In this document: piece by piece, positions 1 to 8,671 of the stretch | Position numbering within the stretch: position 1 is the first letter of the stretch | Layout of the letters: every line of letters starts with the position of its first letter | Assembly: GCF_021117425.1 (NCBI RefSeq) | Contig: NZ_CP088298.1 | Coordinates: forward strand, 992,001-1,056,000 | DNA length: 64,000 bases | Source of the DNA: Brevibacterium zhoupengii | Lineage (GTDB): Bacteria; Actinomycetota; Actinomycetes; Actinomycetales; Brevibacteriaceae | Direction: 5' to 3' | The notes under the pieces: generated by a model | Told to the model about the DNA's origin: nothing | The model's database searches: none | The model's input: only the letters and a program-made list of their open reading frames with translations | Made by a program: the position numbers and the translations under genes

Positions 1-447
1 GTCAAGATGGCCGAGAAGTTCAATGACCCGCACGAACTCCAGGCCGAGTATTCCCTCGACGAGCCGGCCGAGATCATGCCGCCGCTGCCGGACTTCAGCG
101 CCTTCGCCCCCGCATACGCCGCCGAGGTGCCGGCTGAGGATCCGTCGAAGCAACTGCCCGACGGTGACCTGCGCACCGCCTACTACGCCGGACTGCGCCG
201 CTGGAACATCGAACACGTCCTCCCCGAGGAGCTGGGCCGTCGGCTCGAGTCGGGGGACCAGCCGGTCTCTGCCGGGTTCGTCACGCCCTACCCGCCGGGA
301 TTCCCCGTGCTCGTGCCCGGTCAGATCATCACCGCCGAGGTGCTCGACTTCATGTCCGCCCTCGACACTAGGGAGATCCACGGCTACGACGCTCGGTTGG
401 GCTATCGCGTCATCCTGCCGAAGGATCAGCTCGAGTCGAAGAAGTAG
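1..447 (+). CDS. Orn/Lys/Arg decarboxylase, C-terminal fragment (5' end outside window)
   Basis: Only the last 148 codons are in the window, and the frame is open to base 1, so the gene begins upstream. The visible part carries the C-terminal-domain signature of fold-type I PLP-dependent basic amino acid decarboxylases: PYPPGFPVLVPGQ followed by a short helix and a REIHGYDARLGYRV tail. These enzymes decarboxylate arginine, lysine or ornithine to the matching polyamine precursor in the cytoplasm. The substrate cannot be told from this domain, and the PLP lysine lies upstream. The stop is 6 bases before the next gene, so the two are probably co-transcribed. Confidence 0.85.
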   Translation, partial: VKMAEKFNDPHELQAEYSLDEPAEIMPPLPDFSAFAPAYAAEVPAEDPSKQLPDGDLRTAYYAGLRRWNIEHVLPEELGRRLESGDQPVSAGFVTPYPPGFPVLVPGQIITAEVLDFMSALDTREIHGYDARLGYRVILPKDQLESKK

Positions 448-453
448 GCGAGC

Positions 454-1470
454 ATGCGCACGAATCGACTCATCCAGACCGTTGAATCCCACACTGAGGG
501 TCTGCCGGTGCGGGTCGTCACCGGGGGAGTCGGGACCTACCCTGGGGCCACGATGGCCGAGCGCCGGGACTGGTTCATCGCCAACTCCGATGACCTGCGC
601 ACCTTCCTCATGTGCGAACCCCGCGGCACGGGTTGGCTCTCCGGGGCGATCCTGCAGCCGCCGACGCGTTCCGATGCCGATTGGGGTGTGCTGTTCATCG
701 AGGTCACCGGTGTGCTCCCGATGTGCGGTGCCGGCACCATCGCCGTGGCCACCGTGCTCGTGGAGACCGGCATGGTGAGGGTGGAAGAGCCGGTGACGCG
801 CATCCGTTTGGACACGCCCATCGGGCTCATCGTCGCCGAGGTGGTTGTCCGTGATGGTCGAGCCGAATCGGTGACCATCGTCAACGTCCCCTCCTACGCC
901 CATGCCTTGGACCAGAGCGTCGACGTTCCGGGCTACGGCTCAATCGGCTGCGACATCGCCTTCGGCGGGAACTACTATGCGTTCGTTGAGGCTGGGGGCG
1001 AGCCGGGGTCGGGCGGGATTGGCATCCCCTTCGACCGCGACCGCGGCGAGGAATTCACCAGGGCCGGCCGTGCGATCATGGCCGCGGTCAACGAACAGAT
1101 CGAGCCGGTGCACCCGGTCTCAGGTTTCCGCGGCTGCGAGCACGTTGTGTTCCTGGCTCCCGGCTCAACCGCGTCCCATGCCCGACACATCCTGATCAAC
1201 CATCCCGGGTGGGTGGACCGCTCGCCCGGAGGGACCGGGACGAGCGCCCTCATGGCCGTCCATCACGCCCGCGGCGACCTGGGGCTGGATACGGATTTCG
1301 TCAACGAGTCCTTCATCGGCACCTCGTTCACCGGTCGCCTCGTCGAGGAGACGAGCGTCGGTGAACACACGGCCGTGGTCCCCACGATCACCGGCCGCTC
1401 CTGGCTGACCGGCACCGCGCAGTACACGCTCGACCCCACCGACCCGTTCCCCGCCGGCTTCACGATCTGA
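454..1470 (+). CDS. Proline racemase / hydroxyproline epimerase family protein with altered active site
   Basis: A 338-residue protein of the proline racemase family (two DapF-like halves). Members racemise proline, epimerise 4-hydroxyproline or dehydrate trans-3-hydroxyproline. The first catalytic loop is MCGAGTIA with Cys91 kept, although the usual His of MCGHG is Ala. In the second loop the family motif SPCGTGTSA reads SPGGTGTSA, so Gly259 replaces the second catalytic Cys. Characterised pairs are Cys/Cys, Ser/Cys and, in dehydratases, Cys/Thr; Cys/Gly is not one I know. A two-base racemase mechanism is therefore unlikely. A dehydratase-like or other activity is possible. It follows a basic amino acid decarboxylase, so an amino acid substrate is likely. 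Confidence 0.8.
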   Translation: MRTNRLIQTVESHTEGLPVRVVTGGVGTYPGATMAERRDWFIANSDDLRTFLMCEPRGTGWLSGAILQPPTRSDADWGVLFIEVTGVLPMCGAGTIAVATVLVETGMVRVEEPVTRIRLDTPIGLIVAEVVVRDGRAESVTIVNVPSYAHALDQSVDVPGYGSIGCDIAFGGNYYAFVEAGGEPGSGGIGIPFDRDRGEEFTRAGRAIMAAVNEQIEPVHPVSGFRGCEHVVFLAPGSTASHARHILINHPGWVDRSPGGTGTSALMAVHHARGDLGLDTDFVNESFIGTSFTGRLVEETSVGEHTAVVPTITGRSWLTGTAQYTLDPTDPFPAGFTI

Positions 1471-1477
1471 GGCGAGG

Positions 1478-1499
1478 AGGCGTCCCCGCAGGGACGCCT
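1478..1499. terminator. Hairpin after proline racemase family gene
   Basis: Perfect 9-bp stem AGGCGTCCC/GGGACGCCT with a 4-base loop, 7 bases after the stop codon. There is no strong T tract, so terminator function is inferred from position. Confidence 0.6.
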
Positions 1500-1523
1500 G
1501 AGCGCTTGTCGCCGAAAGCATAG

Positions 1524-1569
1524 CTGAGCGCCGAGAGCCGACTTCACGGAGTCGACTCTCGGCGCTCAG
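1524..1569. terminator. Large bidirectional hairpin between convergent genes
   Basis: Perfect 14-bp arms CTGAGCGCCGAGAG (1524-1537) and its reverse complement (1556-1569), with a nested 5-bp stem CGACT/AGTCG inside. It lies between two convergent genes, so it is best read as a shared terminator. Confidence 0.65.
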
Positions 1570-1607
1570 GTCTGCTCTCGACGAGGCCGGCCTCCGCCGG
1601 CCGGCTC

Positions 1608-2834
1608 TCAGCTCGCGAGGTTCTCGAAGACGGCTGCCATGCCCTGACCGCCGCCGATGCACATCGTTTCGACGCCATAGCGCGAGTCGCGACGTTTGAG
1701 TTCGTGCAGCAGGGTGGCCAGAATACGTCCGCCGGTCGCGCCCACTGGGTGGCCCAAGGAGATTCCGGAGCCGTTGACATTGAGTCGCTCAGCGAAATCG
1801 GACTCGCTCAGCTTCCACTCGCGGGTGCAGGCCAAGGCCTGGGCCGCGAAGGCCTCATTGAGTTCGATGAGGTCCATGTCGCCGAGGCTGAGCTCGGCAC
1901 GTTCGAGTGCCTTCGCGACAGCCGGCACAGGTCCGATGCCCATGGTCTTGGGCGGCACGCCGGCCACGGCCCAGCCGACCATGCGGGCGAAGATGCGCAG
2001 GCCCAGCTCACGTGCCTTCTCCTCGGTGGCGATGATGCACAGCGCGGCGCCGTCGTTCTGTCCCGACGCGTTGCCAGCTGTCACAGTCGCCTCGGCGTCG
2101 GAAGAGCCGAGGATCGGGCGCAGCTTACCCAGCGATTCGACGTTCGCGTTCGGGCGAATGTGCTCATCGCTCGTGATGACCTGCTCCGGGGTCTTCCGGG
2201 TTGCGGGGATCGTGATCGGTGCGATCTCGTCGTCGAAGCGGCCGGTGTCTCGGGCCTTGGCTGCCTTCTGGTGCGAGGCGACGGCGAATTCGTCCTGTTC
2301 CTGGCGGCTGATGCTGTATTCGGCGCGCAGGTTCTCAGCGGTCTCAATCATGCCACCAGGCACTGGATAGTTCGTGCCGCCTGCGGTGACGCGGCCACGG
2401 GCCAAGCTGTCCTTGAGGTCGATGCCGGAGCCTTTGACACCCCAGCGGATCTCTTCGTTGAAGAAGGCGCCGCGGCTCATGGTCTCGACGCCGCCGGCGA
2501 TGACGACATCGGCGAATCCGGCATTGATCATCGCGTGTCCGTCGGCGATGGCCTGGAGACCGGATCCGCATCGACGGTCGATCTGACGGCCGGGCGTGGT
2601 GATCGGAAGTCCCGCATTCAATGCGACGACGCGCCCGATGGCCGGAGCTTCCATCGTGGGGTAGCAGTTGCCGAGGATGACATCGTCGACGACGTCGACG
2701 TTCAGCCCGGACTTCGTGATGAGTGCTTCGAGGACCTGGCGGCCGAGCTCTTCTGGCGGCAGGTTCTTGAACTGTCCGCCGAATCCGCCGACGGCAGATC
2801 TCACGGGTTCACAGATGACTATGTTCTTCGGCAT
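1608..2834 (-). CDS. Acetyl-CoA acyltransferase (thiolase)
   Basis: A 408-residue type II thiolase. It has the nucleophilic-cysteine motif RRCGSGLQAI near residue 90, NVNGSGISLGHPVGATGGR with the catalytic His, and the C-terminal ETMCIGGGQGMAAVFE carrying the second Cys. Thiolases cleave 3-ketoacyl-CoA with CoA, releasing acetyl-CoA, or run in reverse. The start has a strong ribosome site (GAGGAGG). It is the last gene of a minus-strand cluster with acyl-CoA dehydrogenase and acid-CoA ligase, so a degradative role is likely. A PcaF role (3-oxoadipyl-CoA thiolase) cannot be excluded, but the neighbours do not point that way. Confidence 0.9.
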   Translation of the reverse strand: MPKNIVICEPVRSAVGGFGGQFKNLPPEELGRQVLEALITKSGLNVDVVDDVILGNCYPTMEAPAIGRVVALNAGLPITTPGRQIDRRCGSGLQAIADGHAMINAGFADVVIAGGVETMSRGAFFNEEIRWGVKGSGIDLKDSLARGRVTAGGTNYPVPGGMIETAENLRAEYSISRQEQDEFAVASHQKAAKARDTGRFDDEIAPITIPATRKTPEQVITSDEHIRPNANVESLGKLRPILGSSDAEATVTAGNASGQNDGAALCIIATEEKARELGLRIFARMVGWAVAGVPPKTMGIGPVPAVAKALERAELSLGDMDLIELNEAFAAQALACTREWKLSESDFAERLNVNGSGISLGHPVGATGGRILATLLHELKRRDSRYGVETMCIGGGQGMAAVFENLAS

Positions 2835-2862
2835 TCTTCCTCCTCGGAAGGGTTGGTTTGTG

Positions 2863-4041
2863 TCAGCGTCCGAGCAGTTCGTCGGAGATGATGCGCATCT
2901 GGATCTCCGAGGAGCCTTCGAAGATCTTCGTCAACCTGGCATCACGCCAATGACGTTCCACCGCGAAGTCCTTCGTGTACCCAGCTCCACCGTGGATCTG
3001 CACGGCCTCCGAGGTGACCTTCTCCGCCATCTCAGCCGCCAGGTACTTCACCATCGCCGCTTCCTTGTCACAGCGTGCACCAGAATCGATCTGCGTGCAC
3101 ACGTGATACATCAACGCCCTGGACGCCTCGATCTGAGCTGCCATGTCAGCAACCTTGAACCGCAGATGCTGGAAATCAGCGAGCGGGTGACCGAACTGAA
3201 CACGCTGCTTCAGATACGCAATCGAGTCTTCAAGCGCTGCCTGTGCCAGACCGATGGATCGAGCAGCAGTATGCGCACGCCCGACCTCAAGTCCCGACAC
3301 TGCTTGGTAGAAGCCACGATCTTCCTCACCCAGCAATGCATCAGCCGGAAGGTGGAAGTCGTCGAAGTTCAGATCCCAGGTCTTCCACCCGAAGTACCCG
3401 ATCTTCTTCACCGCAGTCCCCGACATACCCTCCGGGAACTCACCACGTTCCTTCTCGACCAGGAACGCCGAGATCCCACGATGACGCTTGGCTTCGTCGG
3501 TCGAGGTGCGGGCGAAGAGAATGATGTAGTCGGCCTGATCGGCAAACGTGCACCACATCTTCGTGCCATTGATAACCCACCCACCATCATCAGCACGCGT
3601 GGCCTTGCAACGAATGTTCGCCACATCGGAACCGGCCTCGGCCTCGGAGAGGGCGAAGGCGCCGAGGTATTCACCGGTGGCGACCTTCGGCAACATTCTG
3701 GCTTCCTGCTCGGGAGAGAAGTTGCCACCCATACCGTTGCCGCGAGCCAACAGGCCACCAACACTCATCCACGCTCTGGAGAGTTCCTCGGCGACGAGAC
3801 AGTACTCGAAGACGCCGAGCCCCAGACCCCCGTACTCTTCGGGGATGAGGATGCCGAAGAACCCCATGTCCGCCATCTGCTTGATAAACCACTCTGGGAA
3901 CTGACCCTCAACCGGGTCGAGTTCATTCGCGAGTGGCAGGACGACGTCGCGGGCGAACTCGCGAGCAAGCGCCTGGATCTCCAGTCGCTCCTCGGTCATG
4001 AAGTGCGGGGTATTCGGGCGTGGCCTGGGTTTGTGCGTCAT
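2863..4041 (-). CDS. Acyl-CoA dehydrogenase
   Basis: A 392-residue FAD-dependent acyl-CoA dehydrogenase. Visible landmarks are EAGSDVANI in the beta domain, INGTKMWCTFADQAD, GGAGYTKDFAVERHWRDAR and IFEGSSEIQ near the C-terminus. It would introduce the 2,3 double bond into an acyl-CoA and pass electrons to ETF. The start follows AAGGAGA; a second in-frame Met at residue 15 is less well placed. It lies 28 bases upstream of the thiolase start and downstream of the AMP ligase, in one operon. The chain-length class cannot be read from the sequence. Confidence 0.9.
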   Translation of the reverse strand: MTHKPRPRPNTPHFMTEERLEIQALAREFARDVVLPLANELDPVEGQFPEWFIKQMADMGFFGILIPEEYGGLGLGVFEYCLVAEELSRAWMSVGGLLARGNGMGGNFSPEQEARMLPKVATGEYLGAFALSEAEAGSDVANIRCKATRADDGGWVINGTKMWCTFADQADYIILFARTSTDEAKRHRGISAFLVEKERGEFPEGMSGTAVKKIGYFGWKTWDLNFDDFHLPADALLGEEDRGFYQAVSGLEVGRAHTAARSIGLAQAALEDSIAYLKQRVQFGHPLADFQHLRFKVADMAAQIEASRALMYHVCTQIDSGARCDKEAAMVKYLAAEMAEKVTSEAVQIHGGAGYTKDFAVERHWRDARLTKIFEGSSEIQMRIISDELLGR

Positions 4042-4081
4042 TGTGTGTCTCCTTGGCTAGTCGGGGGTGGCAGCGAGAGCG

Positions 4082-5779
4082 TCACTTCTGCGTCTCGAGC
4101 GGTTTGGCCGCCCATTCGCGCAGGACGGCTGCCTTGATCTTCGACCCGTTCGTTCCGGCGGTGACGGGCATAGTCTCGACGAGGCGGACCTCGGTGGGAA
4201 CCTTGAAGCTGGCCAGACGATCCTTGCAGTACGCTCTGATCTCGGCCGGATCCGGATTCGTCCCTGGCACGGGCTGGACGAAGGCGACCACTTCAGGGGA
4301 CCCCGCTTCACTGTTGCGGCCGACGACCTTGACGATCTCGACCTCGGGGTGGGTGATGAGGTGGAGTTCGATCTCTGCCGGGTCGACGAGGAATCCGCGC
4401 AGCCGGATGACGTCGCCCATGCGGCACACGTATTCGAAGGAGTCGGGTCCTTGGGCTCGGCCGAGGTCGCCGGTGCAGAACCAGCCTCCGGTCGTGAAGT
4501 TCTTCGCGCCTTCGCCCTTGTCGCCGAGGTATCTGTCAACGATATTGGGCCCGCGCAGCTGCACTTCGCCCTCTGACCCTTCAGGGACATCGAGGTTCGA
4601 GAGGGGATCGACGATGCGGTACTCGTATGCGGGATCGGTCAGTCGCCCGCCACCGGAGTAGCGGAGCTCTTCGGGCGTGTCGACGGGCCAGAAGGAGGTC
4701 AGCGCGAAGACTTCGGAAGAACCGTAGACGCCGACGGTCCGAGTGCCGAATGATTCGGCGGCCCATTGTGCGATGTCTGCGGACATGCCTTGGAAGTCGG
4801 CCACGCCGGCCCACTTCCACGAATCCAGGCGAGTGCCGGACTCTTCGCAGACACGACGTACCCGCGAGAGCATGTCATCGGCGCCGACGAAGTGGGAGCC
4901 GTTGAAGTGATCCCAGGCCGAGACAAGTTCCTGTTCGTTGAAGACAGGGTGGAGGAGGACTGCGGAGCCGCCGAAGAGCGCACCCATGCCCGCCGAGTAT
5001 CCGAAGACACCGGAGTAGGGCAGCGGCTCAACGAGAACGTCGCCGGGCTCGAATCCCACGCGTGAGGCGACGTGCTGCGAATGGGAGACCACAGCGGTCT
5101 CCTTGTGGGCGGCCAGTTTCGGCATGCCCGTCGACCCTGAGGTCGTGAACGCGACCGACAGCCGGTCCGCGCTGGGCTCGACTGCAATCGGTTCGACAGC
5201 CGACAAATCCGTCGCCGAGGTGGTGGTGCCGTCCGCGGGCACGATCACTGCCCCGGAACCGAGGTCATAGTCGGCGGCAACAGGTTCCTCCGATGCCCCC
5301 GGCACGGCCCAGACGGCAACCGTGGGTGCGTCCTCCTGCGATTCGTCGACGGCCTTCGTTGCGGTGGCAAGAAAGTCGATGCCGCGGAATCCGTGGGCCA
5401 TTACGAGGACCTTGGGCCGCGCCTTCGTGAGGACATGGCCGACCTCGGCGACGTTGTAGCGAGTGTTGACGCCGATGACGTGGGCTCCGCGGGCCGAGGC
5501 CGCGAACTGCCAGGCGTAGGTGTCTGCCCAACTGGGCAGCCAGATTGCCACGCAGTCGCCCTCACCGACTTCGTGCTCGGCGAGGAGGGCGGCGAGCTGG
5601 TTCGCACGGTTGAGAAGACCAGCCACGGTGACGCGAATGTGTCCGTGGTCGAGGCCGCCGGTCTGAGCGCTGGCGGACTGCGCGTCTGCAGGCACAGGGT
5701 CGATGAGGGCCAGTCGCTGCGGGTCGGCCTCGACCCACGATGCCAGGTGGCCGTAGAGAGTACTGGTCTGTGCGGTCAT
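4082..5779 (-). CDS. AMP-dependent acyl-CoA synthetase/ligase
   Basis: A 565-residue ANL-superfamily enzyme that activates a carboxylic acid through an acyl-adenylate to the CoA thioester. It shows the P-loop TTSGSTGMPK, the VYGSSE motif, the TGDLGR aspartate, the RLRGFLVDPAEIE hinge and a C-terminal NGSKIK lysine region. I place the start at the ATG that overlaps the upstream hydrolase stop (ATGA), rather than at a more distal in-frame ATG lying inside that hydrolase gene. The product would feed the acyl-CoA dehydrogenase next in the operon. The substrate (fatty, aryl or cyclic acid) is unknown. Confidence 0.88.
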   Translation of the reverse strand: MTAQTSTLYGHLASWVEADPQRLALIDPVPADAQSASAQTGGLDHGHIRVTVAGLLNRANQLAALLAEHEVGEGDCVAIWLPSWADTYAWQFAASARGAHVIGVNTRYNVAEVGHVLTKARPKVLVMAHGFRGIDFLATATKAVDESQEDAPTVAVWAVPGASEEPVAADYDLGSGAVIVPADGTTTSATDLSAVEPIAVEPSADRLSVAFTTSGSTGMPKLAAHKETAVVSHSQHVASRVGFEPGDVLVEPLPYSGVFGYSAGMGALFGGSAVLLHPVFNEQELVSAWDHFNGSHFVGADDMLSRVRRVCEESGTRLDSWKWAGVADFQGMSADIAQWAAESFGTRTVGVYGSSEVFALTSFWPVDTPEELRYSGGGRLTDPAYEYRIVDPLSNLDVPEGSEGEVQLRGPNIVDRYLGDKGEGAKNFTTGGWFCTGDLGRAQGPDSFEYVCRMGDVIRLRGFLVDPAEIELHLITHPEVEIVKVVGRNSEAGSPEVVAFVQPVPGTNPDPAEIRAYCKDRLASFKVPTEVRLVETMPVTAGTNGSKIKAAVLREWAAKPLETQK

Positions 5780-6660
5780 GATCGGGTGGTCTCCGTTTCT
5801 TCGTCGCTGGTTTCCAAGGTGCGCACCCATGCGTCGACCTGGCTGGCGAAATCGCTCATCTCCTCCATCGGATAATGCCCGATCCCGGGGAGGAAGGTGA
5901 ACGATCCTCGAGGGATGGACGCAGCATCACGACGGACCGCCTCGGCGTCGATCCAGAGGTCATCCTCACCGGCGACGAGGATCGTGGGGCAGACGATGTC
6001 GGGCAGTCCTGCGCTGACATCGTGACGGCCCCAGCCGATGAGGTCCGAGTTCGAGATGATCGGGTCCTCGCGGCAGTGCATGCGGGCGATGACGGTGCGG
6101 CGTTCCTCGCTGACCGCGGAGCCGACGACGGCGCGTGTGCCCCAATAGGTGCGGTCACTGCGCGAGGGAGTCGAGATGTCGTTGAGCTCGCGGGTCAGAC
6201 CTCGAACGGAAACATGGCCAGCTTCAGCCCCGGCAGCCATCGCGACCGCGGCCCGGATGCGAGTTCCGGCCCGTACGGCGAGATCGATCGTGATCTTTCC
6301 GCCGATCGAGCAGCCGACGGCGACGAAGCGGTCGATGCCGAGCTGATCGAGGACGGTGAGTGCGAACCCGGCATACTCGCCGAGGTCGGTCACCGGACCG
6401 TGGGCAGAGGGTTCGCTGCGTCCGTGGCCGGGGAAGTCGGGGACGATGACGCGGTATCCCAGGGCCGCGAGGTCGGCGGCGACGTGGGCGTACTGGACGC
6501 CGCTCTGTCCTGCTGTGTGCAGGGCCAGCAGCGGGGTCGCGTCGATGTCGCCCCAGTCCTCGACGAAGGCGAGGCGGCCGTCGATGACGAGCTGGTGCGC
6601 ACGCAGTGTCGTAGCCACGGTCGTGCCGGTCGTCGGTGTGGTTTCGGTCAGTGTCGTCAT
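5776..6660 (-). CDS. Alpha/beta-fold hydrolase
   Basis: A 294-residue alpha/beta hydrolase. HTAGQSG forms the oxyanion region, DFPGHGRSE follows strand 4, VGCSIGGK holds the nucleophile elbow Ser, DDLW is a likely acid region and PGIGHYPMEE carries the catalytic His. Relatives include ring-cleavage C-C hydrolases and lactonases or esterases. Its stop overlaps the ligase start (ATGA), so the two are translationally coupled, and a role in preparing the acid for CoA activation is a fair inference. The gene upstream ends 1 base before this start. Confidence 0.82.
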   Translation of the reverse strand: MTTLTETTPTTGTTVATTLRAHQLVIDGRLAFVEDWGDIDATPLLALHTAGQSGVQYAHVAADLAALGYRVIVPDFPGHGRSEPSAHGPVTDLGEYAGFALTVLDQLGIDRFVAVGCSIGGKITIDLAVRAGTRIRAAVAMAAGAEAGHVSVRGLTRELNDISTPSRSDRTYWGTRAVVGSAVSEERRTVIARMHCREDPIISNSDLIGWGRHDVSAGLPDIVCPTILVAGEDDLWIDAEAVRRDAASIPRGSFTFLPGIGHYPMEEMSDFASQVDAWVRTLETSDEETETTRS

Positions 6661-6661
6661 G

Positions 6662-7435
6662 TCAGGCCACCTGCAGGGTTTCGATGGATGTCGTGGTCGC
6701 GCCGACGTAGCCGGCGGTGCCGGCGAGGGCGCGGGCGTTGTCGATGATGCGGATGAGGGCGCTGGTCATGCGCAGGTACTCGTAGCCGGATCCTGCCGAG
6801 CGCATCTTCCCTAGCATGGCGGTCTCCATGAAGGAGTTGTCATCCGAGGACATGAGATCGATGAAGACCTCGCCCGGGATGTCGAGGACGAAGTCGGCGC
6901 CCTTGACCGCACGGGCCACGACCTCGAGGACCTGGCCGCGGTAGCAGCGGATGTGCACGGGGCGGCCGCCGATCGCAATTCCGACCGTTCCGTCATAGGA
7001 CTCGATGAGGCGGGCGAATGATTCGTCATCGCTCAGCCGACGGTGGAGCTCGGCGTTCCATTCCCTGCTGCCGGGGCACAGCAGGCCGGAGACGGAATCG
7101 GAACGGTCGACAGCCTCGGCGCCGGTGAAGGCCAACCGCAGGACCGCGGCGACTCCCGCGTCACCGTTGAGGAAGGCGGTGACCTCGGTGCGCACACGCG
7201 CGTCCAGTTCGGCCAGGACCGCTGTGACGACCGCGGTCGGGGTGGCGGCCTCTGTGAGCTGCCCCTTCAGCTCGAGGTTCGCGGACACCAAGTTCGCTGA
7301 GGCCAGGTCGGAGGAGTCGACGATCTCAGTGCCGATCGCAGTGGCCACAGCGTCGGCCAGAGCCAATGCAGACCCCGGGGCGAGGACGGGCGCGGCAGCG
7401 AGCAGTCGCTGTCCGGGGGCGAGTGGCGGTGTCAT
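6662..7435 (-). CDS. Conserved protein of unknown function, weak SCP2-like C-terminal region
   Basis: 257 residues from the ATG preceded by GGAAGGAATCTCC; a longer in-frame start would run into the divergent regulator. I do not recognise the N-terminal half, which is alanine-rich and helical. The C-terminal part (GGRPVHIRCYRGQVLEV, then ADFVLDIPGEVFIDL) loosely resembles an SCP2-type lipid-binding domain. It is the first gene of a minus-strand operon with hydrolase, ligase, acyl-CoA dehydrogenase and thiolase, and is separated from a divergent TetR gene by only 41 bases. A carrier or accessory role for a hydrophobic substrate is speculation. Confidence 0.6.
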   Translation of the reverse strand: MTPPLAPGQRLLAAAPVLAPGSALALADAVATAIGTEIVDSSDLASANLVSANLELKGQLTEAATPTAVVTAVLAELDARVRTEVTAFLNGDAGVAAVLRLAFTGAEAVDRSDSVSGLLCPGSREWNAELHRRLSDDESFARLIESYDGTVGIAIGGRPVHIRCYRGQVLEVVARAVKGADFVLDIPGEVFIDLMSSDDNSFMETAMLGKMRSAGSGYEYLRMTSALIRIIDNARALAGTAGYVGATTTSIETLQVA

Positions 7436-7476
7436 GGAGATTCCTTCCGAAGGGGCTTGTGAGAAGATTGGTGGCA

Positions 7477-8115
7477 ATGGACGAGCATGTGGACAAGTCA
7501 GGCAGGCGGCGGGCTGCGCCACGATTCATCGACCGCGAAACGGTCATCGACGCGGCGCTCGAAGTGCTCGCAGCGAAGGGTTTCCACGGGGCGTCGACGC
7601 GTGAGATCGCGAAGGCAGCCGGAACCTCGCTGTCGAACCTCTACAACTACTTCGGTTCGAAGAGCGAGATCCTCGAGGTCGTCCTCGAAGACACCGCCCG
7701 CACACTTGCCGATTCGCTTGAGACGGCAGTGACTGCGGCCGGTGACGCACCGCTGGCCAGGCTTGATGCCGCGGTGCGGGCCTACGTCGATTTCATCGTG
7801 GAGAAGCCGCGCGCCTCGGTGGTGGGCATCACCGAGTTCCGTTACCTCGAAGGCGAGAACCGCGCCGAGGTGGTTGCTCAGCGCGATCGCACCGAGAAGG
7901 TCTTCCGAACCGCCATCGCCGAGGGCGTCGAGGCCGGGGACTGCGATGTGCGCAACCTCGGCTCGGCCACGCGTGGTGTTGTGACCCTGTGCAACTCGAT
8001 GTCCACGTGGTACCGGCCCGACGGCAGACTTTCGTCTGCCGAACTGGCCGACCTCCAGGTCGATCTCGTGTTCGGTCTCGTGCGTGCCGCGGGTCGTCCC
8101 AGCGCCGCGCACTGA
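7477..8115 (+). CDS. TetR family transcriptional regulator
   Basis: 212 residues. The N-terminal TetR helix-turn-helix is clear: VIDAALEVLAAKGFHGAST, then IAKAAGTSLSNLYNYFGSK. It is followed by an all-helical ligand domain. The start at 7477 puts the DNA-binding domain at residue 18 and leaves a 41-base divergent intergenic region with the catabolic operon at 7435. It most likely represses that operon and itself until an acyl-CoA or related ligand binds. An imperfect site CCTTCCGAAGG lies at 7443-7453, overlapping the divergent ribosome site. Confidence 0.9.
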   Translation: MDEHVDKSGRRRAAPRFIDRETVIDAALEVLAAKGFHGASTREIAKAAGTSLSNLYNYFGSKSEILEVVLEDTARTLADSLETAVTAAGDAPLARLDAAVRAYVDFIVEKPRASVVGITEFRYLEGENRAEVVAQRDRTEKVFRTAIAEGVEAGDCDVRNLGSATRGVVTLCNSMSTWYRPDGRLSSAELADLQVDLVFGLVRAAGRPSAAH

Positions 8116-8146
8116 CGAGGCGATCGCACACGGGAGCGAGGGCGTG

Positions 8147-8671
8147 TCAGACGCTCTGAGCATTCTCGACTCTTTCCATGGTGCGCGCATCGGCGGCTCC
8201 CGCTGCGGGTGGGAACGAGAAGCGTGCTGCATCCCAACCGGCCTCGAGTGAGGACCAGAAGAAGAACGAGACCTTGCGCTCGGTGAACTTCCAGCCGTCT
8301 GCAGTGCGGACCATCGTGTCGTCATAGCGGCCGGCAGCCAGCTGCGATTCACCCTCGACGACACAGGGCTGGAGCAGCCAGGTCGTGCCGGTGGCCGAGT
8401 CGCCGTCGAGGTCGACGGTCTCGTTCGAGCTGAAGTGCCACCACGAGGTCACGGTCGTCGAGTTGAGTTTGGGGAAGAACTCGAGCATCTCCTCGCGACC
8501 GCGGGCTGTGGAGAGTCCGACGAACGCGCCATCGGCGGTGAACGTGTCAGCCAGAGCATCCCAGTGACCGTCGTCGAGCGCCTGACAGTAGCGGGCGCGA
8601 AGCTGGCCGATCGCCTGGATGTCCTCGAGGCGGGCGATGCGCTCCTCGAGTGATGGTGACTGCTCAGACAT
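8147..8671 (-). CDS. SnoaL-like (NTF2-fold) protein
   Basis: 174 residues with the layout of SnoaL_4-type NTF2-fold proteins: LARLEDIQAIGQLRARYCQALDDGHWDALADTFTAD-type opening (here beginning ERIARLEDIQAIGQL), then RYDDTMVRTADGWKFTERKV near the C-terminus. Such proteins act as small dehydratases, isomerases or hydroxylase partners on steroid, terpene or aromatic substrates. The start overlaps the end of the upstream transporter gene by 8 bases, which implies coupled translation and a shared substrate. No catalytic assignment can be made from sequence alone. Confidence 0.78.
   Translation of the reverse strand: MSEQSPSLEERIARLEDIQAIGQLRARYCQALDDGHWDALADTFTADGAFVGLSTARGREEMLEFFPKLNSTTVTSWWHFSSNETVDLDGDSATGTTWLLQPCVVEGESQLAAGRYDDTMVRTADGWKFTERKVSFFFWSSLEAGWDAARFSFPPAAGAADARTMERVENAQSV

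Noticed and set aside
1608-2834. Thiolase as PcaF
   Set aside because: It lies in an acyl-CoA operon far from pca genes and shows no feature specific for 3-oxoadipyl-CoA, so only the general family is called.
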